Shown here piece by piece: positions 1-4,960 of a stretch of DNA of 7,214 nucleotides (its first letter is position 1; each line of letters begins with the position of its first letter). The notes beneath the pieces were generated by a model. It did no database searches. It saw only the letters and a program-made list of their open reading frames with translations, and was not told the origin of the DNA. This DNA is from Clostridiales bacterium (GTDB lineage Bacteria > Bacillota > Clostridia > Saccharofermentanales > UBA5734), in assembly GCA_003532195.1 (NCBI GenBank), contig DOFA01000216.1, positions 668 to 7,881 of the forward strand, in the 5' to 3' direction. Made by a program: the position numbers and the translations under genes.

Positions 1-57
1 TATTGTCAGCCTCTCGTTTTAAAGGTAGAAATTTATGCGGAGGCCCGCTTAGGTATA

Positions 58-87
58 TTGATATGATAGACTAATCAGTGATATGAT
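58..87 (+). promoter_or_regulatory. Predicted sigma-70-type promoter of the HTH-methyltransferase/HAD cassette
   Basis: A -35-like TTGATA (58-63) lies 18 bp from a -10-like TATGAT (82-87). This places transcription start near 94, just before the ribosome binding site at 103-110 and the ATG at 115. A 9-bp direct repeat overlaps both promoter boxes. The match is read by eye, and the 18-bp spacer is slightly long. Confidence 0.55.
59..87 (+). repeat. 9-bp direct repeat TGATATGAT, 20-bp period, over the promoter
   Basis: TGATATGAT occurs at 59-67 and again, identically, at 79-87. The 20-bp spacing is about two helical turns, so both copies would sit on the same face of the DNA. One copy covers the predicted -35 box and the other the predicted -10 box. 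The downstream gene begins with a Cro/C1-type HTH, so an autoregulatory operator is a reasonable inference. The AT-rich context makes chance repetition possible. Confidence 0.4.
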
Positions 88-114
88 TACTTAACTTTCA
101 CAAAGGCGAGTAAA

Positions 115-147
115 ATGAAAATTAACTATAATAAGCTTTAGAAACTC
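115..147 (+). other. Ancestral 5' end of the HTH gene, interrupted by an in-frame amber codon
   Basis: An ATG at 115, with a ribosome binding site AAGGCGAG at 103-110, opens a frame reading MKINYNKL, then TAG at 139-141, then KLL. It continues without frameshift into the HTH at 148. Members of the YozG-like Cro/C1 HTH family typically start MKISYxKLWKLLIDR, so the amber sits exactly where Trp is expected. TGG to TAG is one transition. The simplest reading is that 115 was the original start and the gene now carries a nonsense mutation, or that there is a base-calling error. A true start at TTG 148 would remove part of HTH helix 1 and has no ribosome binding site. Confidence 0.75.
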
Positions 148-1041
148 TTGATTGACCGCAGAATTGAAAAAGGCCAGTTGCGTAACGCGGTTGGCATCAG
201 CTATAACACGATGGTAAAATTGGAGAAAAATGAAAATGTAGCGCTTTCTGTTCTTCTGTCCATTTGCGAATATCTGCGCTGCGATTTTGGAGATATTATT
301 GAAGCTGTCCCGGAAGAGAAATCATCTCCTTATTATATGGCATATGAAAATCGCTATCAAAAGGTGTTTGCTGCAGGTGAAGCTTGCTGGGGACATTCGC
401 CAAGCGATGATGCTCTCATCCAGGCGCTATCACACTGGGTTGCGGATAATCAATTGAAAGGCAAGAAAATTATCGAGTATGCCTGCGGCGAAGGTTCATG
501 CGGCATTATACTGTCAAAGCTCAGCTGTATCTACCACGGTGTTGATATTGCACCGTCTGCAGTGGAACGTGCTTCACTGGCACTTGCCGGATTCCCGAGC
601 GCGTCCGTATCCCGACTTGATATGGTAAACGAATGTGTTAATGGACCCTATGACGCAGCCCTTGATATCATGGGATTTCACATGCTGGTTACCGATGATG
701 ACCGACATAAATATCTTGTGAATGTTAACGGCTCTCTCAAATCGGGCGCGCCAGCTTTGTTTTTTCGTGAAAGCTATCGTAACGACGCATACAGCGGCCC
801 TGTCGCATCTTTTGACGAATGGAAACGAATTTCAGGTTTGGACTATGAAATACCGGAGCCGCGAAAGGTCGGGCAGAGTGATATTGTTGTCAACATCCCT
901 CTTGTTCCGGCAAGAGCAAAAAACAAGGCGGATTATATAGCAGAAATGGAAGCCGCAGACTTTGTAGTGGACGAATTCATCGAGATGGATATTAATATGC
1001 ATTGTTCCTGTTCCGCATCGATTTATGTACATAAAAAGTGA
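148..1041 (+). CDS. Cro/C1-type HTH fused to class I SAM-dependent methyltransferase (amber-interrupted 5' end)
   Basis: The open frame of 297 codons begins at TTG 148. Residues 1-55 are a Cro/C1 (YozG/HTH_26-like) helix-turn-helix, with GISYNTMVKLEKNENV as the recognition region and a CDFGDIIE end. From about residue 63 a methyltransferase follows. Motif I is EYACGEGSCG (110-119), and an acidic residue ends strand 2 at D133 in GVDIA. This is the Rossmann fold that binds S-adenosylmethionine. The substrate cannot be told, and the protein is probably cytoplasmic. Related methyltransferases usually stand alone, starting near the MAYENRY segment at residue 64, so this looks like a fusion of a small regulator with an enzyme. 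An upstream amber (139-141) cuts it off from its natural ATG at 115. Shortened products from TTG 148 or the ATG at 337 remain possible, but neither has a good ribosome binding site. The stop at 1039-1041 lies within the ribosome binding site of the HAD gene. Composition is AT-rich, unlike the genes beyond 1850. The methyltransferase call is firm; functional expression is uncertain. Confidence 0.75.
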   Translation: MIDRRIEKGQLRNAVGISYNTMVKLEKNENVALSVLLSICEYLRCDFGDIIEAVPEEKSSPYYMAYENRYQKVFAAGEACWGHSPSDDALIQALSHWVADNQLKGKKIIEYACGEGSCGIILSKLSCIYHGVDIAPSAVERASLALAGFPSASVSRLDMVNECVNGPYDAALDIMGFHMLVTDDDRHKYLVNVNGSLKSGAPALFFRESYRNDAYSGPVASFDEWKRISGLDYEIPEPRKVGQSDIVVNIPLVPARAKNKADYIAEMEAADFVVDEFIEMDINMHCSCSASIYVHKK

Positions 1042-1048
1042 GGTTTTC

Positions 1049-1729
1049 ATGAAATACAAAGCTATATTTTTTGACCGAGATGGAACACTGACTTACTTTA
1101 ATCCCGAGAAAGAAGCATGGCGTAACAAAACAGTTGCTTTATGGAGCGGAAAACCGTTTGAACTGTCTTATGAGAAAATGATGAATCTGTTTTCACTTTC
1201 ATCGGAAGGCAGAAATCCATGGTATAAAAATCTTGATGACGAACGTGAGTTTTCTAAGCGCTATTACCGTAATCTGCTTATTGGCGAAGGTGTTGCTGAA
1301 AATCTTGATAAACGAGCAGAATTGCTTTTCCATGAACTTTGGTGCAATAATGACCGTTTGCTTTTTGCTGAAACTGTAGAGGTACTTGAATACTTCCATG
1401 GCAATGGTTATAAAATGGGCGTTATCAGCGATACATCACCCTCTCTCGAGTATACCCTGCAGCAGTTAGGCGTATCAAAATATTTCACTTCGTTTACAGC
1501 AAGCTCCCTTGTGGGAGCAGGTAAGCCCAGCCCAATAATTTTTAATGCAGCGCTGGATGCTCAGGGTGTAACTGCCGCTGAAAGCTTGTATGTTGATGAT
1601 TATAAGCTTGAAGCCGATGGTGCGCGAGAACAGGGATTTACATCGTTTCTGATTGACCGGAGCGGAGACGGAAAAGACCCGTGGACGATTGTTAATTTAA
1701 AACAAATAATTGATTTTGTGAGAGAATAA
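1049..1729 (+). CDS. HAD-superfamily hydrolase (subfamily IA phosphatase-like)
   Basis: This 226-residue protein has all four HAD motifs. Motif I is DRDGT with nucleophile D9 and acid/base D11, motif II is Ser127 in VISDTS, motif III is Lys159 in GAGKP, and motif IV is the D183-D184 pair in YVDD. The alpha-helical stretch between motifs I and II (about 20-100) fits a C1 cap, as in phosphoglycolate phosphatase-like subfamily IA enzymes. The expected reaction is phosphate-ester hydrolysis; the substrate is unknown. I chose ATG 1049 because AGTGAGG (1037-1043) lies 5 bases upstream. The ATG at 1025 sits inside the methyltransferase gene and would add eight unconserved-looking residues. The ribosome binding site overlaps the stop of the preceding gene, so the two are one operon and probably translationally coupled. 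If so, the amber upstream could also lower expression of this gene. It shares the AT-rich composition of the cassette. No frameshift or missing catalytic residue is seen. Confidence 0.88.
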   Translation: MKYKAIFFDRDGTLTYFNPEKEAWRNKTVALWSGKPFELSYEKMMNLFSLSSEGRNPWYKNLDDEREFSKRYYRNLLIGEGVAENLDKRAELLFHELWCNNDRLLFAETVEVLEYFHGNGYKMGVISDTSPSLEYTLQQLGVSKYFTSFTASSLVGAGKPSPIIFNAALDAQGVTAAESLYVDDYKLEADGAREQGFTSFLIDRSGDGKDPWTIVNLKQIIDFVRE

Positions 1730-1758
1730 TAACCGATTCGAAAACTATTTTGATGAGG

Positions 1759-1768
1759 CTGCGCGCAG
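1759..1768. repeat. 10-bp perfect palindrome CTGCGCGCAG
   Basis: CTGCGCGCAG reads the same on both strands and lies between the HAD gene and the lipoprotein promoter, at the point where base composition changes. It has no loop and no following T-run, so it is not a convincing terminator. It could be a dimer-binding site or chance. Confidence 0.25.
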
Positions 1769-1772
1769 GCTT

Positions 1773-1799
1773 TTGGCAGATTCAGATCAGCGATATAAT
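1773..1799 (+). promoter_or_regulatory. Predicted promoter of the DUF3298-type lipoprotein gene
   Basis: A perfect -10 hexamer TATAAT (1794-1799) is preceded by TTGGCA (1773-1778), a five-of-six -35 match. The spacer is only 15 bp, shorter than the preferred 17. Transcription would start near 1806, leaving a leader of about 46 bases before the ATG at 1852. This supports separate transcription from the AT-rich cassette. Confidence 0.5.
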
Positions 1800-1851
1800 A
1801 GAGTTGGACGTGTGTGTGCGCTGTTTTTTCATTTTTCAGGGAGAGAGGCCG

Positions 1852-2535
1852 ATGAAACGTCGAAACTTCTTTATTCTGCTGGGAATTGTCTTGCTTGTCC
1901 CCTGTGCCCTTACCGCCTGCCTGAACCTTACCCTGCCGACCAAAATAACCACATTGGAAGCAGTCGCCTCGACGGCATCGGAATCGGAGTTGGTTTCTAC
2001 GACGGTATCGGAATCGACCGCCACAACTGCGCTGAGCGAAGCCGCCGAATTGGCTGTTCAAGCCCAATCAGCCCGGCGGGAATTGCCGGATAATTTTAGT
2101 TACTGGTATGATAGCCGGATCGGCCAGGTCGTCTGGCAATTCGACAGCTATGTCAGCATCGTCATTACCAGCGACAGCTTTTGCGGCGGCGCCCATCCCA
2201 ATGCCTTGATGTCATCGGTCTGCTTCGACCTGAACACTGGCCTGCCGGTACCGCTGACCCATTTTTTTACATCACCGGAGAACGAAGTGGCCGGGCTGGT
2301 GGTCGGTTTGATCTTTGAGCAGGCTTGCCGGGAAGACAACGAATACGGCCCTATGCTCTTTGATCACAGCGAAGCAGCTCTCTATGCGGCCTTCAATCCC
2401 GAAAACTATTATCTGACCGACGAAGGCTTTGTCTTTTATTACCAGCCTTATGAAATTGCTCCATATGCAGCCGGCTTGCCCGCCTTCCTGATTCCCTTCG
2501 CCGATTTCACGGATGTTCTCCGCAACCTGGAATAA
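1852..2535 (+). CDS. Putative lipoprotein with RsiV-like DUF3298 domain
   Basis: The 227-residue product begins MKRR, then a hydrophobic stretch (5-19) and a lipobox L20-T21-A22-C23. It is thus a predicted lipoprotein cleaved before Cys23 and anchored to the outer face of the membrane. A Ser/Thr/Ala/Glu-rich linker follows (about 30-75). The C-terminal half (about 105-222) resembles the DUF3298 domain of RsiV and related surface proteins: GGAHPN at 112-117, FDLNTG at 125-130, an FYYQPYEIAPYAAG stretch at 195-208 and a final IPF. In RsiV this region binds lysozyme, and an N-terminal DUF4163/PdaC-like region usually precedes it. Here the space before the domain is short, so the first module seems reduced or diverged. 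I chose ATG 1852 because AGGGAG (1838-1843) lies 8 bases upstream and the signal peptide starts there; the frame is open back to 1750, but that extension has no signal features. No sigma factor gene is adjacent, so a role as anti-sigma factor is not supported. Function is unknown. Confidence 0.82.
   Translation: MKRRNFFILLGIVLLVPCALTACLNLTLPTKITTLEAVASTASESELVSTTVSESTATTALSEAAELAVQAQSARRELPDNFSYWYDSRIGQVVWQFDSYVSIVITSDSFCGGAHPNALMSSVCFDLNTGLPVPLTHFFTSPENEVAGLVVGLIFEQACREDNEYGPMLFDHSEAALYAAFNPENYYLTDEGFVFYYQPYEIAPYAAGLPAFLIPFADFTDVLRNLE
1971..2016 (+). repeat. Imperfect 16-bp direct repeat (30-bp period) in the lipoprotein linker
   Basis: GACGGCATCGGAATCG (1971-1986) recurs as GACGGTATCGGAATCG (2001-2016) with one mismatch. 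The 30-bp period equals ten codons and gives TASES then TVSES in the linker after the lipidated cysteine. This looks like a small in-frame duplication that lengthened the flexible spacer. Confidence 0.6.
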
Positions 2536-2580
2536 AAAGCCTGACGATCGCTGTGATTAATTCTGCGGTTCTATATTCCC

Positions 2581-3309
2581 CTACAGCTGATCCGGATACC
2601 AAATGCTGCGCTGCAGGTGCAGCAGCGGCAGGCCTTGCGGGGTTTTGCTGTTCCAGCCGGCAGGAATGGCCTCGTGCAGCGCCGCCGCAAAAACCACAGG
2701 CAAATCCAGCCGGCGGGCTGCTTCCTGGATGATCGGCCAACTGGTTGTCAGCAGGGCGGCATCCCCCTGTTCCAGAAGATTGGCGTTGTGCACCAGTCCG
2801 CTCAGCGGCAAGCCGGCGGCGCCCGCCAATGCCCTGGCTGTCTCCACGATCCGGTCTGCGGTTTCGGTGAACGGGCGGTAGGGATTGACGACCATGTAAA
2901 GGGCAGCCGCCGGGTTCACGGCCTGCAGCCGCGGCCGCAGCGAAGCGATGACCCGGGCGCCGAGGTCTTCGCCGCCGATATCCAGGACCGCCATCCGGGA
3001 CGGGTCGTCAAAAACCGAGAAGATGGCTCCGGGAACAGCCGGGACGTCGACATTGGTTCCGGCGTACATCGGCGAGATCAGGCGGACTCCCGCGGTTTCC
3101 AGCGTTGTTCTGGCATCGGCGGAACGAAAATAAGGATTGATGATATCCAGGTCGGCCAGAGTCGTCGCCTTGCCGGCAGACGCCAGCCAGCAGGCGAAAT
3201 TGACGCTGATTTCCGACTTGCCGCTGCCATACGCGCCGAGAAAAAGGGTAATCCGCCGCAGATCAGGAAGCTGGAATCGCTGGTTGAGTGAATGTATGGG
3301 ATGGGCCAT
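2581..3309 (-). CDS. MinD/CobQ-like P-loop ATPase of unknown role
   Basis: The 242-residue protein has a Walker A motif GAYGSGKS (25-32), a conserved ADLDIINPYFR stretch (52-62) resembling the switch/Walker A-prime region of SIMIBI-class ATPases, and a Walker B-like AVLDIGGED (107-115, D110). N142 in VVNPYRP may take part in base or metal contacts. This matches ATP-binding proteins related to the CobQ/MinD/ParA group seen in anaerobic Bacillota. From memory, some of those lie next to 2-oxoacid:ferredoxin oxidoreductase genes, but no such gene is in this window. The product is probably a soluble ATPase; its partner is unknown. I chose ATG 3309: the plus-strand AAAGG complement lies about 11 bases upstream, whereas the GTG at 3321 falls inside that ribosome binding site. 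The gene lies 76 bases downstream of the URO-D-like gene on the same strand with no visible terminator between them, so co-transcription is likely. It ends in TAG (2581-2583), 45 bases from the convergent lipoprotein gene. Confidence 0.75.
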   Translation of the reverse strand: MAHPIHSLNQRFQLPDLRRITLFLGAYGSGKSEISVNFACWLASAGKATTLADLDIINPYFRSADARTTLETAGVRLISPMYAGTNVDVPAVPGAIFSVFDDPSRMAVLDIGGEDLGARVIASLRPRLQAVNPAAALYMVVNPYRPFTETADRIVETARALAGAAGLPLSGLVHNANLLEQGDAALLTTSWPIIQEAARRLDLPVVFAAALHEAIPAGWNSKTPQGLPLLHLQRSIWYPDQL

Positions 3310-3385
3310 GCTGATCAGCACCTTTCTGTTCCGGAAAATTTAGATTGAGTTCGCTTCGTTGACTTACCCGAGTGGCATTTAATAA

Positions 3386-4348
3386 TCAGTACTGGCCTTC
3401 CGCGCGCCAAAGGCGATGCATCAAGTGGTAGCGCTCCAAATCCATGCCCGTATAAATACAATTGGAGGTCGAGAAAATATAACCTTGACCGTCGCTCATC
3501 CCTTCGCGCAGACTGCGGCGGATGTCGGCGACGACCTCTTCCCGGGTACCCGTCTGCAGCAGGCCGCAATTCACATTGCCAATCAGGCAAACCCGATCGC
3601 CGAAAGTTTTCTTGATGCCAGCCAGGCTGACACCCGCCTGGGGATCGATCGAATGCAGCGCGTGGGGATTGGCCTGGACAAGCTGGTCCAGAATCGGCAT
3701 GATGTTCCCGTCCGTATGCTTGATCGTATAAAAGCCAAGTTCACGGTACGCCCGGACGGTCTGCGCCAGATAAGGCGCAACAAACTCAGAAAACTGCAGC
3801 GGGCTGAAAAACGGCGCGACGTTAAAGCAGTAATCGCTGCATAGCGCAAAACCGTCGAGCAAGCCGGGATTTCGCGCCAAAGACTCGGCGTCGCGGATGG
3901 CCTGATCCACCCGCTCCTGGGCTTCTTTTTTTAATTTTTCGGGCTCCTCGGCCATGGCCACGGAAAAATCCACCATCATGTCGCCGTCCGGGATCGAGAA
4001 GGTCGGATCGCCGTGCATCATGAGGAAAAATTCATCGCCCGACTTTTCGCGGATTTTGGTCATGATCTTGATGGCTTCCGCGATTGTGCCGGGATTATTA
4101 TGCACAAAGATCGCGTCATGGTTAAAGCGTCGCGCGGTCTGGATAAAGCAGTCCGCCATGTCGCTCCGCTGCAGGTCGCGCTCGCGCTCAGTCATCTGGG
4201 TCCACTGGTCATAGCGGCGGTGTAGCGGGTGAACGCGGCCAAATTCCTCCATGGTCAGAAAGAAAACGAGTTCAAAATGCGGCACATGCATGCCTTGTAA
4301 AAATGGCTTCCGCTCGAGCGCGTGAATGATACGTTGCTTGCCAGTCAT
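3386..4348 (-). CDS. Uroporphyrinogen decarboxylase (URO-D) superfamily protein
   Basis: The 320-residue product has the layout of the URO-D/MtaA/CmuA superfamily (COG0407): an MTGKQRIIHALERK start, a KHTDGNIMPILDQL segment (210-223), SIDPQAGV (233-240) and IGNVNCGLLQTGT (256-268). Superfamily members are uroporphyrinogen decarboxylases or corrinoid-dependent methyltransferases. True heme enzymes carry arginine-rich N-terminal motifs that I do not see, so heme synthesis is unlikely. The methyltransferases bind zinc with an H-x-C-x(n)-C motif; here it reads H211-T-D213-G, with a late Cys at 297 (STSNC). One ligand is therefore Asp rather than Cys. I recall this HxDGN variant as common in anaerobe paralogues of unknown substrate. 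ATG 4348 was chosen because GGGAGGT (4355-4361, minus strand) lies 6 bases upstream; the 39 codons before it are AT-rich leader. It is the first gene of a probable two-gene transcript with the P-loop ATPase. No corrinoid protein or activating ATPase of the RamA type is nearby. Confidence 0.85.
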   Translation of the reverse strand: MTGKQRIIHALERKPFLQGMHVPHFELVFFLTMEEFGRVHPLHRRYDQWTQMTERERDLQRSDMADCFIQTARRFNHDAIFVHNNPGTIAEAIKIMTKIREKSGDEFFLMMHGDPTFSIPDGDMMVDFSVAMAEEPEKLKKEAQERVDQAIRDAESLARNPGLLDGFALCSDYCFNVAPFFSPLQFSEFVAPYLAQTVRAYRELGFYTIKHTDGNIMPILDQLVQANPHALHSIDPQAGVSLAGIKKTFGDRVCLIGNVNCGLLQTGTREEVVADIRRSLREGMSDGQGYIFSTSNCIYTGMDLERYHLMHRLWRAEGQY

Positions 4349-4354
4349 ATGATT

Positions 4355-4361
4355 ACCTCCC
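4355..4361 (-). promoter_or_regulatory. Strong ribosome binding site of the URO-D-like gene
   Basis: The minus-strand sequence GGGAGGT sits 6 bases before ATG 4348. It fixes that start and rejects the longer frame that opens at 4465. Confidence 0.8.
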
Positions 4362-4389
4362 GAAATGTCTGTTCTGACCTGATGAATAC

Positions 4390-4419
4390 ATTCTAATGGA
4401 TATTTGCAGAACAAGTAAA
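4390..4419 (-). promoter_or_regulatory. Predicted promoter of the URO-D-like/ATPase transcript
   Basis: On the minus strand TTTACT (plus positions 4414-4419) and TAGAAT (4390-4395) are separated by 18 bp. Transcription would begin near 4383, giving a leader of about 35 bases. The -10 box is good (five of six) and the -35 box is weak (four of six). The tandem repeat at 4431-4462 lies immediately upstream, where an activator would bind. Confidence 0.45.
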
Positions 4420-4430
4420 TATCTAAAACC

Positions 4431-4462
4431 CATACTTGAAAATTGACATGCTTGAAAATTTG
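4431..4462. repeat. Tandem 16-bp direct repeat in the divergent promoter region
   Basis: CATACTTGAAAATT (4431-4444) and CATGCTTGAAAATT (4447-4460) are two copies of a 14-bp motif with one mismatch and a 16-bp period. They sit between two divergent genes, upstream of the minus-strand promoter and over a plus-strand TTGACA. The position suggests a regulator binding site acting on one or both transcripts. No regulator gene is adjacent. Confidence 0.6.
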
Positions 4463-4494
4463 CAATTGAATCGTGCCTGGACATCAGTTAAACT
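4443..4494 (+). promoter_or_regulatory. Predicted promoter region of the OadG-like/mutase operon
   Basis: Two overlapping candidates are visible. One has a perfect -35 TTGACA (4443-4448), 17 bp, then a weak -10 TTGAAT (4466-4471). The other uses TTGAAT (4466-4471) as -35, 17 bp, then TAAACT (4489-4494) as -10. I cannot decide between them. Either start leaves a leader of about 60-85 bases before ATG 4562. The first candidate's -35 box lies inside the tandem repeat. Confidence 0.45.
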
Positions 4495-4549
4495 ATAGAT
4501 GGCCGTTTTGGCTTGTCGTGCTCATGCGGCAGCTGATTCGCGGCAACAT

Positions 4550-4555
4550 AGGAGG
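4550..4555 (+). promoter_or_regulatory. Strong ribosome binding site of the OadG-like gene
   Basis: AGGAGG lies 6 bases before ATG 4562. It fixes this start over the in-frame ATG at 4499, which has no such site. Confidence 0.8.
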
Positions 4556-4561
4556 AAGAAC

Positions 4562-4960
4562 ATGCTTAGCCTTATATCTGCCGGAAATATCGTGCTTTTG
4601 CCGGAAGGCCTGATTCAGGTCTTGTCCGCTTTGACTCAGCCCGAACAGATTCTGCTCCGGGGGGCCGCCCTTCTGGCTGTACTCAGTTTGATCTTCAGCC
4701 TCTCGGCTTGGCGTAATTCCCGGAAAGCCGCAGCTGTAACCGCAGCTGCTGGCCCGGAGAACCAACTGCAGCCAGCAGGCGCCGGTGTTTCCCCTGCCGG
4801 CGATCCGGCTTTGATCGCCGTCCTGACCGCTGCGGTCGCCATGATGCTGGCCGAAGGCCAGAGACCGGACAAGAACCAGACAGCGGCCGGAAGTCAGGCG
4901 CCGTCATCGGGCACGCAATCGCCGGCTGGTTTTACGATCCGCCAAATTCGCCGTGTATGA
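4562..4960 (+). CDS. Small OadG-like single-pass membrane protein
   Basis: The 132-residue protein has one clear hydrophobic helix (about 30-50), a basic stop (RNSRK), an Ala/Pro/Gly-rich linker, an acidic-to-hydrophobic helix DPALIAVLTAAVAMML (81-96), a second low-complexity linker and a C-terminal FTIRQIRRV. The order of one TM helix, a PxELVAVIxAAIA-like helix and a terminal SIRRV-like tail is the pattern I associate with OadG, the gamma subunit of sodium-pumping oxaloacetate/methylmalonyl-CoA decarboxylases, which anchors and helps assemble the complex. No alpha, beta or biotin-carrier gene is in the window, so if the assignment is right it is an orphan. The protein would be membrane-anchored, with the tail probably in the cytoplasm. 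Its stop overlaps the next start as ATGA (4957-4960), so it is co-translated with the phosphoglycerate mutase. The family call rests on a general pattern only; a plain hypothetical membrane protein is the alternative. Confidence 0.6.
   Translation: MLSLISAGNIVLLPEGLIQVLSALTQPEQILLRGAALLAVLSLIFSLSAWRNSRKAAAVTAAAGPENQLQPAGAGVSPAGDPALIAVLTAAVAMMLAEGQRPDKNQTAAGSQAPSSGTQSPAGFTIRQIRRV

Noticed and set aside
1..74. Open frames from the window edge to stops at 64-66 and 72-74 that could be the 3' end of an upstream gene.
   Set aside because: Only about 20 codons are visible, two frames are equally open, and neither shows a recognisable motif.
139..141. The amber codon read as pyrrolysine or as a reassigned sense codon.
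   Set aside because: The ATPase gene ends in TAG at a sensible C-terminus (2581-2583), and the position is a conserved Trp, not a Pyl site. A point mutation is simpler, though no tRNA data are available.
1730..1772. A rho-independent terminator after the HAD gene around the CTGCGCGCAG palindrome.
   Set aside because: The palindrome has no loop, its flanking bases do not extend the stem, and the T-run is only four bases.
1750..1851. N-terminal extension of the lipoprotein by 34 codons.
   Set aside because: It lies upstream of the ribosome binding site, contains the predicted promoter, and would bury the signal peptide and lipobox.
2536..2580. Bidirectional terminator between the convergent lipoprotein and ATPase genes.
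   Set aside because: The 45-bp gap shows no clear inverted repeat.
2617..3291. Long plus-strand open frame of 224 codons opposite the ATPase gene.
   Set aside because: It is antisense to a gene with clear Walker motifs, has low-complexity Arg/Gln/Gly composition, and lacks any domain or ribosome binding site; GC-rich DNA produces such frames.
3310..3385. Possible separate promoter or terminator between the URO-D-like and ATPase genes.
   Set aside because: I found no stable hairpin with a T-run and no convincing -35/-10 pair on the minus strand.
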